Made by a program: the position numbers and the translations under genes. Shown here in pieces: positions 42,276-50,087 of a DNA stretch of 57,646 bases. Position 1 is the first letter of the stretch. Each line of letters opens with the position of its first letter. Location: the NCBI GenBank assembly GCA_013112725.1, contig JABFFZ010000029.1, positions 1 to 57,646 of the forward strand, written 5' to 3'. The notes under the pieces were generated by a model. That model was not told where the DNA came from. It searched no databases and worked only from the letters and a program-made list of their open reading frames with translations. The DNA is from Chloroflexota bacterium (GTDB taxonomy: Bacteria; Chloroflexota; Anaerolineae; Promineifilales; Promineifilaceae).

Positions 42276-43019
42276 CTACGGCCGTGCCCTGCTACCCATT
42301 ATACACAGCCTTACCCAACAATGACGATTGCTTATCAGTGATTGACGACTGAAAAACGGTACTGAGGCCAGGCCTGCTGTTGAATTAGAGGGAGGGGGAA
42401 GCGGGGTCAAGTATTGGGTTTGCCCGACGATAAAGGTGGCTTCTGCCCGGTTTTTTGCCCCTAAACGTTGATATAACCTGGAAAGGATGCGGCAAACGGT
42501 TCGTTCACTTAAGTGTAACTCTTCACCAATCTGCCGGTTGGTTCTGCCAGCAACAAGCAAGGACAACAACTGTTTTTCCCGATCAGTCAAGGTAGAAAGA
42601 ACCAGATTAAGATTTTGCTTAGCCAAAAGGATTTTTAGCAAAGAGGGACTGACCCAATCCTCGCCTTATATCACGCTGTGAATAGCTTCTACCAGACGGT
42701 CTGGGCTTTCGCTTTTTAGAATGAAGCCATTTGCCCCACTTCCCAGCAGGGTGTGGATATTCGTTTCATGGGTGTCGCTCAACAAGATGAGCAGTTTGAT
42801 AGCTGGACATTCCTGGCGTAAAGTGGTGACAAAAGCTGTGGCCGGTTGGCTGAGTATATTCAAAGCCAGCAATAACAAATGGGGGTGGTAAATTCGGCAA
42901 AAATGCAGTGTCCCTTCTTCAGTGGTGGTATCTGTTGCCTTATTTTTCAGTGGGGAAAACAAAAGATTTAGCAGTAACAGGTTGATTATAGGTGATGCAA
43001 GGGAACACAGTTTCCTCAT
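42276..43019 (-). pseudogene. NarL-type response regulator split by an in-frame TAA
   Basis: Two pieces lie in the same frame on one strand: a receiver-like part (43019 to 42669, ending in RLVEAIHSVI) and a LuxR-type HTH part (42641 to 42276, LTDREKQLLSLLVAGRTNRQIGEELHLSERTV). The only interruption is a TAA at 42668-42666. The frame reads GEDWVSPSLLK after it, which fits the usual linker of such regulators. The receiver is also degenerate: the site of the phospho-acceptor Asp is YHPHLLLLALN, with Ala where Asp is expected, and the acidic pair near the start is missing. It is probably a pseudogene; a phosphorylation-independent regulator made as two pieces is a less likely reading. Confidence 0.82.
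42298..42303 (-). promoter_or_regulatory. Candidate -10 box TATAAT of the debranching-enzyme gene
   Basis: On the minus strand TATAAT occurs at 42303-42298, about 60 bp before the TTG start. No good -35 match was found 17 bp upstream. The stretch also carries an ACGGCCGT (42278) and lies inside the neighbouring pseudogene. Confidence 0.35.
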
Positions 43020-43925
43020 AAAGTTCTTTAAGATTTGCTCCTACATAACTGTGTGCTTTCAAGATAACTCCCGTTTCCTGATCTATCCAAAAGTGCTGTT
43101 TTAAAGAGGGGGGAATATCGTTGCTGCCTTCTTCGACCCATTCCAATATTCAGGTGTTGCGGTCAGCAACTTGTTCTTCGCCAATTCAGCAATTCGAAAT
43201 ATGGCTGGCAGCGGCAGATAAATCTGCACCTACAAAAGGCAAAGTCGGCCTGCGCCGACTGGTGACTAGCCCACGCAGAGCCTGCCCTGAACCTGTTGAA
43301 GGGTGGGCTTTGCTCGCTGTAGGGCTGTATTGCCCCCACGTTGTGCTAGACCAACGGGATAAATGTAGTCAGCGACAGGGGACGGCACGCGCATGCCAAT
43401 GGGATGGCGATATATGATTCGCTCAGTGAGGGCAATTTGCTCAATTTGATCTGACAGCTTGGCTAAAGCACCTGGATCTGTGGCAAAAGACGGCAGTATT
43501 TTTTCTTCTTCCACCGCATTTACCAAATCGCGTTCGTATTTTTGACGGCCGTTCATGATCCAAAGATTGGCTTCGTTTTCGCCTGCTAAGGATGTTTCAA
43601 AACGTGCGTGGGCAGGCTGGTTTATAACTACATTTGAAAACCAGGAAGATTCTTTGGCGCCGGCAATGTACCAGTTTGTCGTTGCTTGTGCCTGTAGAGT
43701 CGCCCATTGAGTATGGCTAGTGAGCATGGCTTCTATCACTTTTCGCGCTCCCGGTTGTATTATCATGACCGATGGCGGATGATCAATGGTGGGTGTTTGC
43801 TTATCATTTTGGGCAAAAACTGCTGCGGATGTAGGTGAAAATGGCCTGCTTAATTGTAAATAAATGACTGCCAGGGCTAAAACAAGCCCAGCGGTAATAC
43901 CAATAAGCCAATCTCTTTTTGTCAT
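42940..43925 (-). pseudogene. Disrupted envelope (LolA/RseB-like) protein gene
   Basis: An N-terminal piece begins at the ATG at 43925 (GGAGG upstream), with a membrane anchor (WLIGITAGLVLALAVIYLQLS) and an exported domain of about 170 residues ending near PVGLAQ (about 43345). It then runs into repeat DNA and stops at 43266. A C-terminal piece in another frame (43146 to 42940, HFWIDQETGVILKAHSYVGA) has the look of the end of LolA- or RseB-like proteins. I read the two as one gene cut by the hairpin-rich insert at 43160-43345. The family name is tentative. Tandem ACATATGGAG units lie just before the start codon. Confidence 0.68.
43160..43345. repeat. Hairpin-rich insert inside the disrupted envelope gene
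   Basis: The insert contains GCAGAT-AA-ATCTGC (43214-43227), AGTCGGC-CTGC-GCCGACT (43243-43260) and a degenerate CCTGCCCTGAACCTGTTGAAG at about 43279, which is the dispersed CTGAGC..TCGAAG element seen at 4427 and 36231. It carries no transposase and its ends are not sharply defined. Confidence 0.65.
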
Positions 43926-44143
43926 CGTGACCTCCATATGTCTCCATATGTGTACTATCTTGTTATGAAAATTGTTGAGCAACACGGTCGTCACTCTACC
44001 GAATTGTTCTCTACTGTGTAAGGCCAAATCCGGCCATCTTTGTGTCCGCATCTGGCCCATTTTCTGACCGCATTTAGCCAAATATACCTGTCAGTTGTTG
44101 TTTGAAGGAGGTTGAATGACAATACGGTAGAGAGGTTAGACTG

Positions 44144-44791
44144 ATGAGTTTAAATGTAGAACAAGTGACAACGGCCGTAACCCGCCTGCGGCACATGTAC
44201 CCGGATGCTCACTGCGAGTTGAACTATGAAACACCCATTCAGTTGTTGGCGGCGACCATTTTGTCGGCCCAGTGTACGGATGAACGAGTGAACCAGGTGA
44301 CGCCCACTCTTTTTGCCCGCTTCCCAGATGCGCCGGCCTTGGCAGCGGCCGATAGAGCGGAACTAGAGGAAATCATTCGGCCCACCGGCTTTTTTCGGCA
44401 AAAGGCAAAGTTTATTCAGGAGTCGGCGCAGACGATTGTGCATGAATATGGCGGTGAAGTGCCGCAGCGGATGGAAGAGCTGCTCAAGTTGAACGGTGTA
44501 GCCCGGAAGACGGCCAATGTGGTACTGGGGGAGATTTACGGCCGTGCCGAAGGCATTACCGTAGACACCCACGTTAAACGCATTGCCTACCGCTTGGGCT
44601 GGACAACCACCAATGATGACCCCGTGAAAGTGGAGCAGGAGTTGATGGCCCTTATCCCGCAGGAAAGCTGGATTGAAATTTCACACCTGTTGATTTTTCA
44701 CGGCCGTGCCCTGTGCAAAGCGCGCCGCCCTGACTGCCCGGCCTGCCCCTTGCGCGATATTTGCCCTGAGGGACAAAGGGTAATTGGGTAA
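44144..44791 (+). CDS. nth: Endonuclease III
   Basis: A 215-residue DNA glycosylase/AP lyase that removes oxidised pyrimidines. The helix-hairpin-helix reads MEELLKLNGVARKTANVVL, with the catalytic Lys in the RKTA segment and the catalytic Asp in GITVDTHVKRIA. The C-terminal C-x6-C-x2-C-x5-C motif (CKARRPDCPACPLRDIC) holds the 4Fe-4S cluster. AGAGG lies upstream of the ATG at a workable spacing. The stop codon lies in the array at 44778-44843. Confidence 0.95.
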   Translation: MSLNVEQVTTAVTRLRHMYPDAHCELNYETPIQLLAATILSAQCTDERVNQVTPTLFARFPDAPALAAADRAELEEIIRPTGFFRQKAKFIQESAQTIVHEYGGEVPQRMEELLKLNGVARKTANVVLGEIYGRAEGITVDTHVKRIAYRLGWTTTNDDPVKVEQELMALIPQESWIEISHLLIFHGRALCKARRPDCPACPLRDICPEGQRVIG

Positions 44792-44843
44792 ATGCGTAAT
44801 GGGGTAATTGACCATCTCAATTACGCATTTACTCAATTACCTC
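44778..44843. repeat. 8-bp-period inverted array at the nth stop, GGGTAATT words
   Basis: GGGTAATT, GGGTAAAT, GCGTAATG, GGGTAATT on the left; TCAATTACGCATTTACTCAATTACC on the right. GTAAATGCGTAAT pairs with ATTACGCATTTAC. The nth stop codon (TAA) is part of the left arm. The same words are at 9728 and 50743. Confidence 0.85.
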
Positions 44844-44909
44844 ACTTCCCCCCTCACGCCCGTGCGTCTAAACCTTGCCTTTCCTCTTGTGCTGGTTTAC
44901 TATTCCCAT

Positions 44910-45647
44910 ATGTTACCGGTTGAGCAGTCCCACCCCGACATACAGACCATCCTGGTGGTGGATGACAGTCCCTTTATTTTGAACGCGGTAAAGCCAATGC
45001 TGGAACATGAGGGGTTTCGGGTAATCACGGCCGTGTCTGGGGAAGAAGCACTACAACAAATTTCCCGGTATGGGTTGCCCCATCTGGCTATTGTAGACCT
45101 GAACATGCCCGGCATGGATGGCTTTGAACTATGCCAGACCATTCTCGACTTTTCCGATTTGCCCATCATCATGCTTACGGCGATTGATGACGAGCAGACT
45201 ATTATTCAGGGATTGGAGCGGTATGCTGAGGATTACATTGTCAAGCCGTTCCGCTCTGGTGAATTGATAGCCCGTGTGCGCCGTGTGCTGCGCCGCCTGG
45301 GCGATTTTGCCTACACCCTGGAGCCTGTCATTCGCGTGGACGCTCATTTGCAGATAGATTTTCCCAACCGCAAAGCGTTTGTGCCGCAAAAGCCTGAACC
45401 GGTGCAGCTGACGCCCACCGAAACGAAGCTGCTCTATATCCTCATGCGCAATGCCGGTCACACGGTGACTAACGAATTTTTGCTGCGCCGCGTCTGGCCG
45501 CAAGATGACGCCTACGAAGACAGGCTGCATACCCACATTTACCGGCTGCGCCGCAAAATTGAAGCCAACCCCAAAGAACCACATTACATTCTCTCGGCGT
45601 GGGGCACCGGTTATAGCTTTTTGGCTAACCCCCATTCGCCTGCCTGA
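44910..45647 (+). CDS. OmpR/PhoB-family response regulator
   Basis: A 245-residue two-component regulator. The receiver domain starts with TILVVDDSPFILNAVKPML, has the phospho-acceptor in HLAIVDLNMPGMDGFEL, Thr in IIMLTAIDDEQ and Lys in YIVKPFRSGEL. The C-terminal winged helix has LTPTETKLLYILMRNAG and HTHIYRLRRKIEANP, the DNA-reading helix. The ATG at 44910 begins MLPVEQSHPD; the longer frame from 44808 would start in the repeat array. No cognate histidine kinase is adjacent. Its target genes are unknown. Confidence 0.93.
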   Translation: MLPVEQSHPDIQTILVVDDSPFILNAVKPMLEHEGFRVITAVSGEEALQQISRYGLPHLAIVDLNMPGMDGFELCQTILDFSDLPIIMLTAIDDEQTIIQGLERYAEDYIVKPFRSGELIARVRRVLRRLGDFAYTLEPVIRVDAHLQIDFPNRKAFVPQKPEPVQLTPTETKLLYILMRNAGHTVTNEFLLRRVWPQDDAYEDRLHTHIYRLRRKIEANPKEPHYILSAWGTGYSFLANPHSPA

Positions 45648-45652
45648 ACGAT

Positions 45653-45710
45653 AGTAATCAATAATCGGTGATCAGTAACTGATTACCAATGACCGATTAC
45701 CGATCACCGC
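45653..45710. repeat. 7-bp-period inverted array before an SDR gene, TTACCGA words
   Basis: AGTAATCA, ATAATCG, GTGATCA, GTAACTG and then ATTACCA, ATGACCG, ATTACCG, ATCACCG. ATCAGT pairs with ACTGAT at the centre and CGGTGATC with GATCACCG at the ends. It lies between the response-regulator stop and the SDR start and leaves only one base before the ATG, so the SDR has no normal ribosome-binding site. Confidence 0.82.
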
Positions 45711-45711
45711 T

Positions 45712-46410
45712 ATGAACTCCCTCACCAACAAAGTCGCCATCATCACCGGGGCCGGACAGGGCATTGGCACGGCCGTAGCCCACACATTGGCTGCCACCGG
45801 CATTCGGGTGGCAGTGAATGACCTGAACCCGGACCGGGCGGAACGGGTGGTGACAGAGATTGTGCAGGCGGGCGGGCAGGCCATCGCCGTGGCTGCCGAC
45901 GTGGCCAACAAATTCCAATGTGCGCATTTGATCGAAACGACCCGGGCTGCATGGGGGCGGCTTGATATATTGGTGAACAATGCAGCCGTCATGCCCCAGG
46001 CGACCATTTTGAAGATGGATGAATGGGATTGGAACCGCTGCCTGGACGTGAACTTGAAGGGCGTATTTTTTATGAGCCAGTTGTGTGGCCGGGTGATGGC
46101 TGACGAAAATGCCGATGAAAATGGGGAGCGGGGCGGGCTGATCGTTAATATCGCTTCGACGGCGGGGGTAGACGTTCCTTTTGAGAACCGGGCTGCTTAC
46201 TGTGCCAGTAAAGCCGGCATCATTGGCTTCACCCGCGAATGTGCGCGGGAATTTGCCCGGTTTGGGGTGCGGGTGTATGCGCTGGTATTACCGGAGGGGG
46301 AAGAGCGTGTGGGGAAGGTTACGGCCGTGACCATCCATAACCTCTGCACCGACGACGAATCCTATCCAGCCATCATTTTACCATCCCTGCTTAAAGTTCC
46401 TGGGGAGTGA
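45712..46410 (+). CDS. Short-chain dehydrogenase/reductase with an unusual C-terminus
   Basis: A 232-residue SDR. The NAD(P) motif is IITGAGQGIGTAVAHTLAA, then VNNAAVMPQ and NIASTAGVDVPFENRAAYCASKAG with Ser, Tyr and Lys of the catalytic set. After FGVRVYALVLPEGEERVGKV the usual PG-containing loop and C-terminal helix are missing, and the protein ends in an unmatched tail. The last 20 bp overlap the convergent D12 methylase pseudogene, so the C-terminus may have been replaced when that region was inserted. Substrate unknown. The array at 45653-45710 precedes the ATG directly. Confidence 0.82.
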   Translation: MNSLTNKVAIITGAGQGIGTAVAHTLAATGIRVAVNDLNPDRAERVVTEIVQAGGQAIAVAADVANKFQCAHLIETTRAAWGRLDILVNNAAVMPQATILKMDEWDWNRCLDVNLKGVFFMSQLCGRVMADENADENGERGGLIVNIASTAGVDVPFENRAAYCASKAGIIGFTRECAREFARFGVRVYALVLPEGEERVGKVTAVTIHNLCTDDESYPAIILPSLLKVPGE

Positions 46411-47317
46411 TTTGAAACTCCTCTTGTAACTCTTCTATTTTGAGTAACGGCCGTTGCAGCGCCAACCGTCCCCCTTGTGGATACAGCAGATCGGCCGTTT
46501 GGGTATTGAAGTTGGCAATCACCACCTCCTGGTTTAACACCCGCTCCGAGCCATTCTTTTTGGCATTCATGCCCGAATAAGACTGAATGGGGATGATATG
46601 ATACCCGGCATACATCTGGCGCACTTCGGGTACATCGTAAGAGGAGAGCAGCCACTTGCATTTGGTTTCTGCCAGCCGGACAGCCAGCCGTTTGTGGTCT
46701 GCCCAATCCTGCATGTTATACTTGTAATTGCAGCCGTTCTGCGGATAAGGCGGGTCAATGTACATGAATGTTTTGGGACGATCATACCGATCCAGACACT
46801 CTTCCCAGGTCAGATTTTCGATGATGACCGTGCGCAGCCGTTCATGTACCGGCTGCAGGCGTTGGCGCAAATGTTTCAATGCGCCGATCAAACGATTACT
46901 ATGTCCACCATCGGAAATGCTGGTTTGAAAACGTGGATAATCCAATTCACCGCCCCATTCCGCCATCAGGATGTAATAAAAACGGTGCGCCCGTTCCACG
47001 TCTGATAAGGTCAAGGGATCACATTGCGCCAATCGTTCAAATTCGGCACGTGAGACCAATTCTCATTCAAAGGAGTGTATGAGCGCCTCCGGTTGGTTTT
47101 TCAACACCCGAAAAAAGTTGATGCGTTCCTGGTCAATATCATTCAGCACTTCCACCGGACTTGGTTTTTTGCCAAACAACACCCAGGCACCGCCGGCAAA
47201 CGGTTCCACATAACAGCTATGTTCGGGAATCAGCGGAATAATATCCTTCCGCAAACGCGATTTTCCACCTACCCACCGAATGGGACTGTTGATCATTTTC
47301 TCGTTAGAAGCTGTCAT
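46391..47317 (-). pseudogene. D12-class N6-adenine DNA methylase with an in-frame TGA
   Basis: The frame reads as one Dam-like D12 methylase. The N-terminal part has INSPIRWVGGKSRLRKDII and EHSCYVEPFAGGAWVLFGKK (AdoMet motif). A TGA at 47065-47063 lies between ALIHSFE and ELVSRAEFERL. The rest has FMYIDPPYPQNG, the catalytic D-P-P-Y. In relatives this junction reads like FEWELVSR, so TGA stands where TGG (Trp) is expected. Without recoding the protein would be cut before its catalytic motif. The ATG at 47317 is preferred (AAGGGTGG upstream); an ATG at 47347 is also in frame. It lies divergent to a broken nuclease gene and has no ACGGCCGT after 46447. Confidence 0.85.
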
Positions 47318-47446
47318 ATAAACCACCCTTGTCTCTAACAGAGACATCTTGCTTTATTTATTACCAAAAATCAACTGTTGCACAGATGAATTGTTAAAAG
47401 ATGAACTTGAGCTTAATCTTGAAAATTCAAGAATTCGTGAGGACTA

Positions 47447-47960
47447 ATGAGCCTTGCCTTTGTTGACAGAGTACCTTCTGAAGCTGAACTTGAAATGTTC
47501 AGACTAATTTTGAGTACATACCAGGATGGCAGCGGGATGTTAAAGCGCAAAGATCACACCCTGCCCGGTTGGCGAGATTTTGAACGAGCCGTTGCTGTTA
47601 CGTTTGCGGGGCAAATCTAGAAAGCAAATGGATATATGATGTAATTTTGAGTACCTTTGATAACGATAATTACTACGGTATCTCCTGCAAAATGAGAGGA
47701 ACATTGAGAGAAGTGGAACGGAAGGGGCGGGTCACCATTGAGCTCTCAAACGCAGCCGGTGAGTTTTGGGGCTCGTTAAAAGAAAAGGCTGTGGCGCAAG
47801 ATAATTTCCATGACCATCCAGAGATTGTTGGCGCCACTTTAATCGGGGTAGTAGAAAGATGACATCAAAACGTTGGTATTGATACCGGCGGGATTATAGA
47901 TAATTCAAAGAGTTTTTTCTTGTCACTCCAAATCGATGTAGAATTTTTCCAGTCACGAAA
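47447..47960 (+). pseudogene. Broken type II restriction-endonuclease-like gene
   Basis: From the ATG at 47447 (GTGAGG upstream) one frame encodes MSLAFVDRVPSEAELEMFRL to FAGQ, then a stop at 47620. The reading continues one frame over from about 47610 as ESKWIYDVILSTFDNDNYYG then ISCKMRGTLREVE to GVVER (47862), where a TGA follows. After that TGA the same frame reads HQNVGIDTGGIIDNSKSFF to about 47960. A Trp at the TGA would give ERWHQNV, a natural-looking sequence. The E..D..SCK pattern suggests a PD-(D/E)XK nuclease, and the divergent D12 methylase gene suggests the lost partner enzyme. The frameshift lies in a GGGG run. Confidence 0.72.
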
Positions 47961-47965
47961 TAATT

Positions 47966-48568
47966 GTGGGTCAAATCAGCATCATAAATGTGAGCCTCAG
48001 AAACATAGGGGATTCTGCTTGTTGGGACGTGTTATTCGAGTTAAATTTGCCGCCTGATGGGATAATTATCTTAGAGGGCCGAAAAACTATTACTGCTGAG
48101 CATTTCCCCTCAAATAGCACGCTTGAACATCAGATTCGCATTTTGGCGAAAAAGCCAGGGAATTATGTACTGACAAGTAGAAGATTTCATTTTGGTGATT
48201 CAGAAGATATTTCAAAGAATCTGAATTGGCAAATAACGCTTGTAGCGACTGGCGATGAATATACGGAGAATGAGTTGGGCACTACACAAACTACCGGTCA
48301 TCCTACGGAAAAATTCTGGACACAACAGCGATCAGAAAGACACACAACGGGAGAACAGTTCACAAAAATCTACGAAAATATCTTGCAGGCATTCAACATG
48401 GATGAACTGCGCTTGATATGTTTGGAAATGTCTATTGATTTTGAGGTGCTTTCTGGGGACAACAAGAGTCGTAAGATATTAGATCTATTAGTAAATTGTC
48501 AACGGCGAGGTACGCTCAATGAGTTATTAGCGATCTGCCAGCGGCAAAGGCCTCATCTTAGTTGGTAG
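47966..48568 (+). CDS. Protein with beta-sandwich part and an effector-associated-like domain
   Basis: A 200-residue protein. The N-terminal ~95 residues look like part of an Ig-like beta-sandwich (ISIINVSLRNIGDSACWDVL, HFPSNSTLEHQIRI). The C-terminal ~75 residues (FTKIYENILQAFNMDELRLI, then SGDNKSRKILDLLVNCQRRG, ending ICQRQRPHLSW) resemble the death-domain-like effector-associated domains described in bacterial conflict and signalling systems. This match is by pattern memory and not proven. The GTG at 47966 is the first possible start; the frame continues upstream to a stop near 47935, so the protein may be the tail of a larger gene truncated at the junction with the broken nuclease gene. 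Confidence 0.55.
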   Translation: MGQISIINVSLRNIGDSACWDVLFELNLPPDGIIILEGRKTITAEHFPSNSTLEHQIRILAKKPGNYVLTSRRFHFGDSEDISKNLNWQITLVATGDEYTENELGTTQTTGHPTEKFWTQQRSERHTTGEQFTKIYENILQAFNMDELRLICLEMSIDFEVLSGDNKSRKILDLLVNCQRRGTLNELLAICQRQRPHLSW

Positions 48569-48686
48569 TATCGGTATGGGTTGCTAAACCAACTCTATAA
48601 GGATTTTTACCGACGAATGCACTGCATTTTTATGAAGGATTTGTTTGCCAGACCAAACGCCAATCGAACCAGCAGGTGCCTATGCT

Positions 48687-49928
48687 TCAATCCGGCGCGA
48701 ACAGGTCGGGGTCAATGGCGCCGATGCCGGGGGTGTAGGCGAAGTAATGACTACGGCCGTAATCCCGCACCGGTGTCATCAGCAGCCGCGCCTCGTGGGC
48801 AATGCCGCCGAAGCCACCGCCCAGGTACCAGATGGCCGCCCCCTTCACTTCTGGATAGGCCGCATACAGCCAGGAAGCCCATTGAATGTGCTGCATGGCA
48901 ATCTCCGGCGGCGGCACGCGGTTATACTCCCAACCCCACTCCGTAATCAGCACCGTTGGCCGGGAGATGCCGTAATTGTCACACACCTGGAACAATAACT
49001 GGAAACGCCCCACCAGATAGGGATACCAGCGGCCAATATCGTCTATTAAATAGCTGTATTCGTGCAGGGCAATGGCTAACTGGTCGGGATGGTCCGCTAC
49101 CAGTTGCAAAAACTGGCGCATGGTGGGGTGCGCCCAGTGGTACGGCTCCGGCTCGCCGCTCGACCAGCCAAAAGCGGCCCATTTATAGCCATCGGCCAGC
49201 GCCAACTGCGCTGTTTCCAGGGCAAATTCGGCCAGCCAGGGGGTGCGGTTCTTGTCTACCTCATTCACCGTTTCAATCCACACCAGGCTGGGGTCTAGCT
49301 CCGGCGGCCAGACGGCCATATGCCGCGCCCAATGCTCTTGCGCGGCCTCTTGCGGCGGCAGGTTGTAGTTGGGGAGATCATAGTCCGGGCTGCTGCGCCG
49401 GTAGATCAGAATGTGGGGTACGCCGCTCTGCTGCATCAATTGTTGAGCGTATACCAGGGGTTGGGCATTATCCACGCTTTTAACGACAAAGGGCACGCCG
49501 GCCGCATCCAGCGCCGTCATCCACTGCTGTAGCTCTGCGTTATAGTCCGAAAAGGCGGTGTGGAAGCCAATTTTGTTGAAGGCCAGGTCTAACCCTTGTG
49601 CTTGAAGGTCGGCGCGCACGGCCGTGAAATCAATCGGTGGCGTGGCGGAATAAGGAATGGGCGGGGGCAGCGGCGGCGGCAAGGGGGGCGGCGGCGTAAA
49701 GAGGAGCGGCAGGTGGATGGTATAGGGAGTGGTAAATGGTAAATAGGCAATGGGCAATGGGAAATCATCAATGATTACCGGCTCATCTTCACCGATTACC
49801 GCTAACTGATCAGCGATTACCTGATTACCGTTCACCGGAGCAGGCGCAGCTAACACCGCTTCTCGCAACAACAGAGCCAGCCAGCACAACAACCCGAAAC
49901 TGCTTACCAGTGCCAGGATTCGCCGCAT
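48687..49928 (-). CDS. Exported glycosidase-like protein
   Basis: A 413-residue exported protein. The signal peptide is RRILALVSSFGLLCWLALLL. A long Pro-rich linker (LPLLFTPPPPLPPPLPPPIP) leads to a TIM-barrel-like domain. LVWIETVNEVDKNRTPWL (Asn-Glu) and VLITEWGWEYNRVPPPE (Glu) fit the catalytic pair of clan A glycosidases, like the protein at 32973. An in-frame 7-bp-period array at 49731-49840 encodes much of the linker start. The ATG at 49928 is chosen because the longer frame to 50135 lacks a signal at its start. It diverges from the FHA regulator. Substrate unknown. Confidence 0.8.
   Translation of the reverse strand: MRRILALVSSFGLLCWLALLLREAVLAAPAPVNGNQVIADQLAVIGEDEPVIIDDFPLPIAYLPFTTPYTIHLPLLFTPPPPLPPPLPPPIPYSATPPIDFTAVRADLQAQGLDLAFNKIGFHTAFSDYNAELQQWMTALDAAGVPFVVKSVDNAQPLVYAQQLMQQSGVPHILIYRRSSPDYDLPNYNLPPQEAAQEHWARHMAVWPPELDPSLVWIETVNEVDKNRTPWLAEFALETAQLALADGYKWAAFGWSSGEPEPYHWAHPTMRQFLQLVADHPDQLAIALHEYSYLIDDIGRWYPYLVGRFQLLFQVCDNYGISRPTVLITEWGWEYNRVPPPEIAMQHIQWASWLYAAYPEVKGAAIWYLGGGFGGIAHEARLLMTPVRDYGRSHYFAYTPGIGAIDPDLFAPD
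49731..49840. repeat. 7-bp-period array in frame inside the exported glycosidase-like gene
   Basis: GGTAAAT, GGTAAAT, AGGCAAT, GGGCAAT, GGGAAAT on one side; ACCGATT, ACCGCTA, ACTGATC, AGCGATT, ACCTGATT, ACCGTTC on the other. The two sides are roughly complementary. It codes for the stretch NGNQVIADQLAVIGEDEPV and the following residues just after the signal peptide. Confidence 0.75.
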
Positions 49929-50087
49929 GGGGGAATGGTAACATGAATGGTCGGCCGTGCCAACGTCGGGCGTGCCAGGCACAGGACCCAAAGCGGTTGC
50001 CTGCCCAACAGGTTTTGACCTGTGTCTGGCACTTCTTATCATTGACAACTTTTCCTGAACCGCGTAGCCTTGTGCCGGACAGGAACT

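Noticed and set aside
47063..47865. TGA read as Trp genome-wide (alternative genetic code)
   Set aside because: Many intact genes here, for example nth neighbours, the methylase operon and ubiX, end in TGA at family-typical lengths, and no other in-frame TGA was seen. Local decay is simpler.
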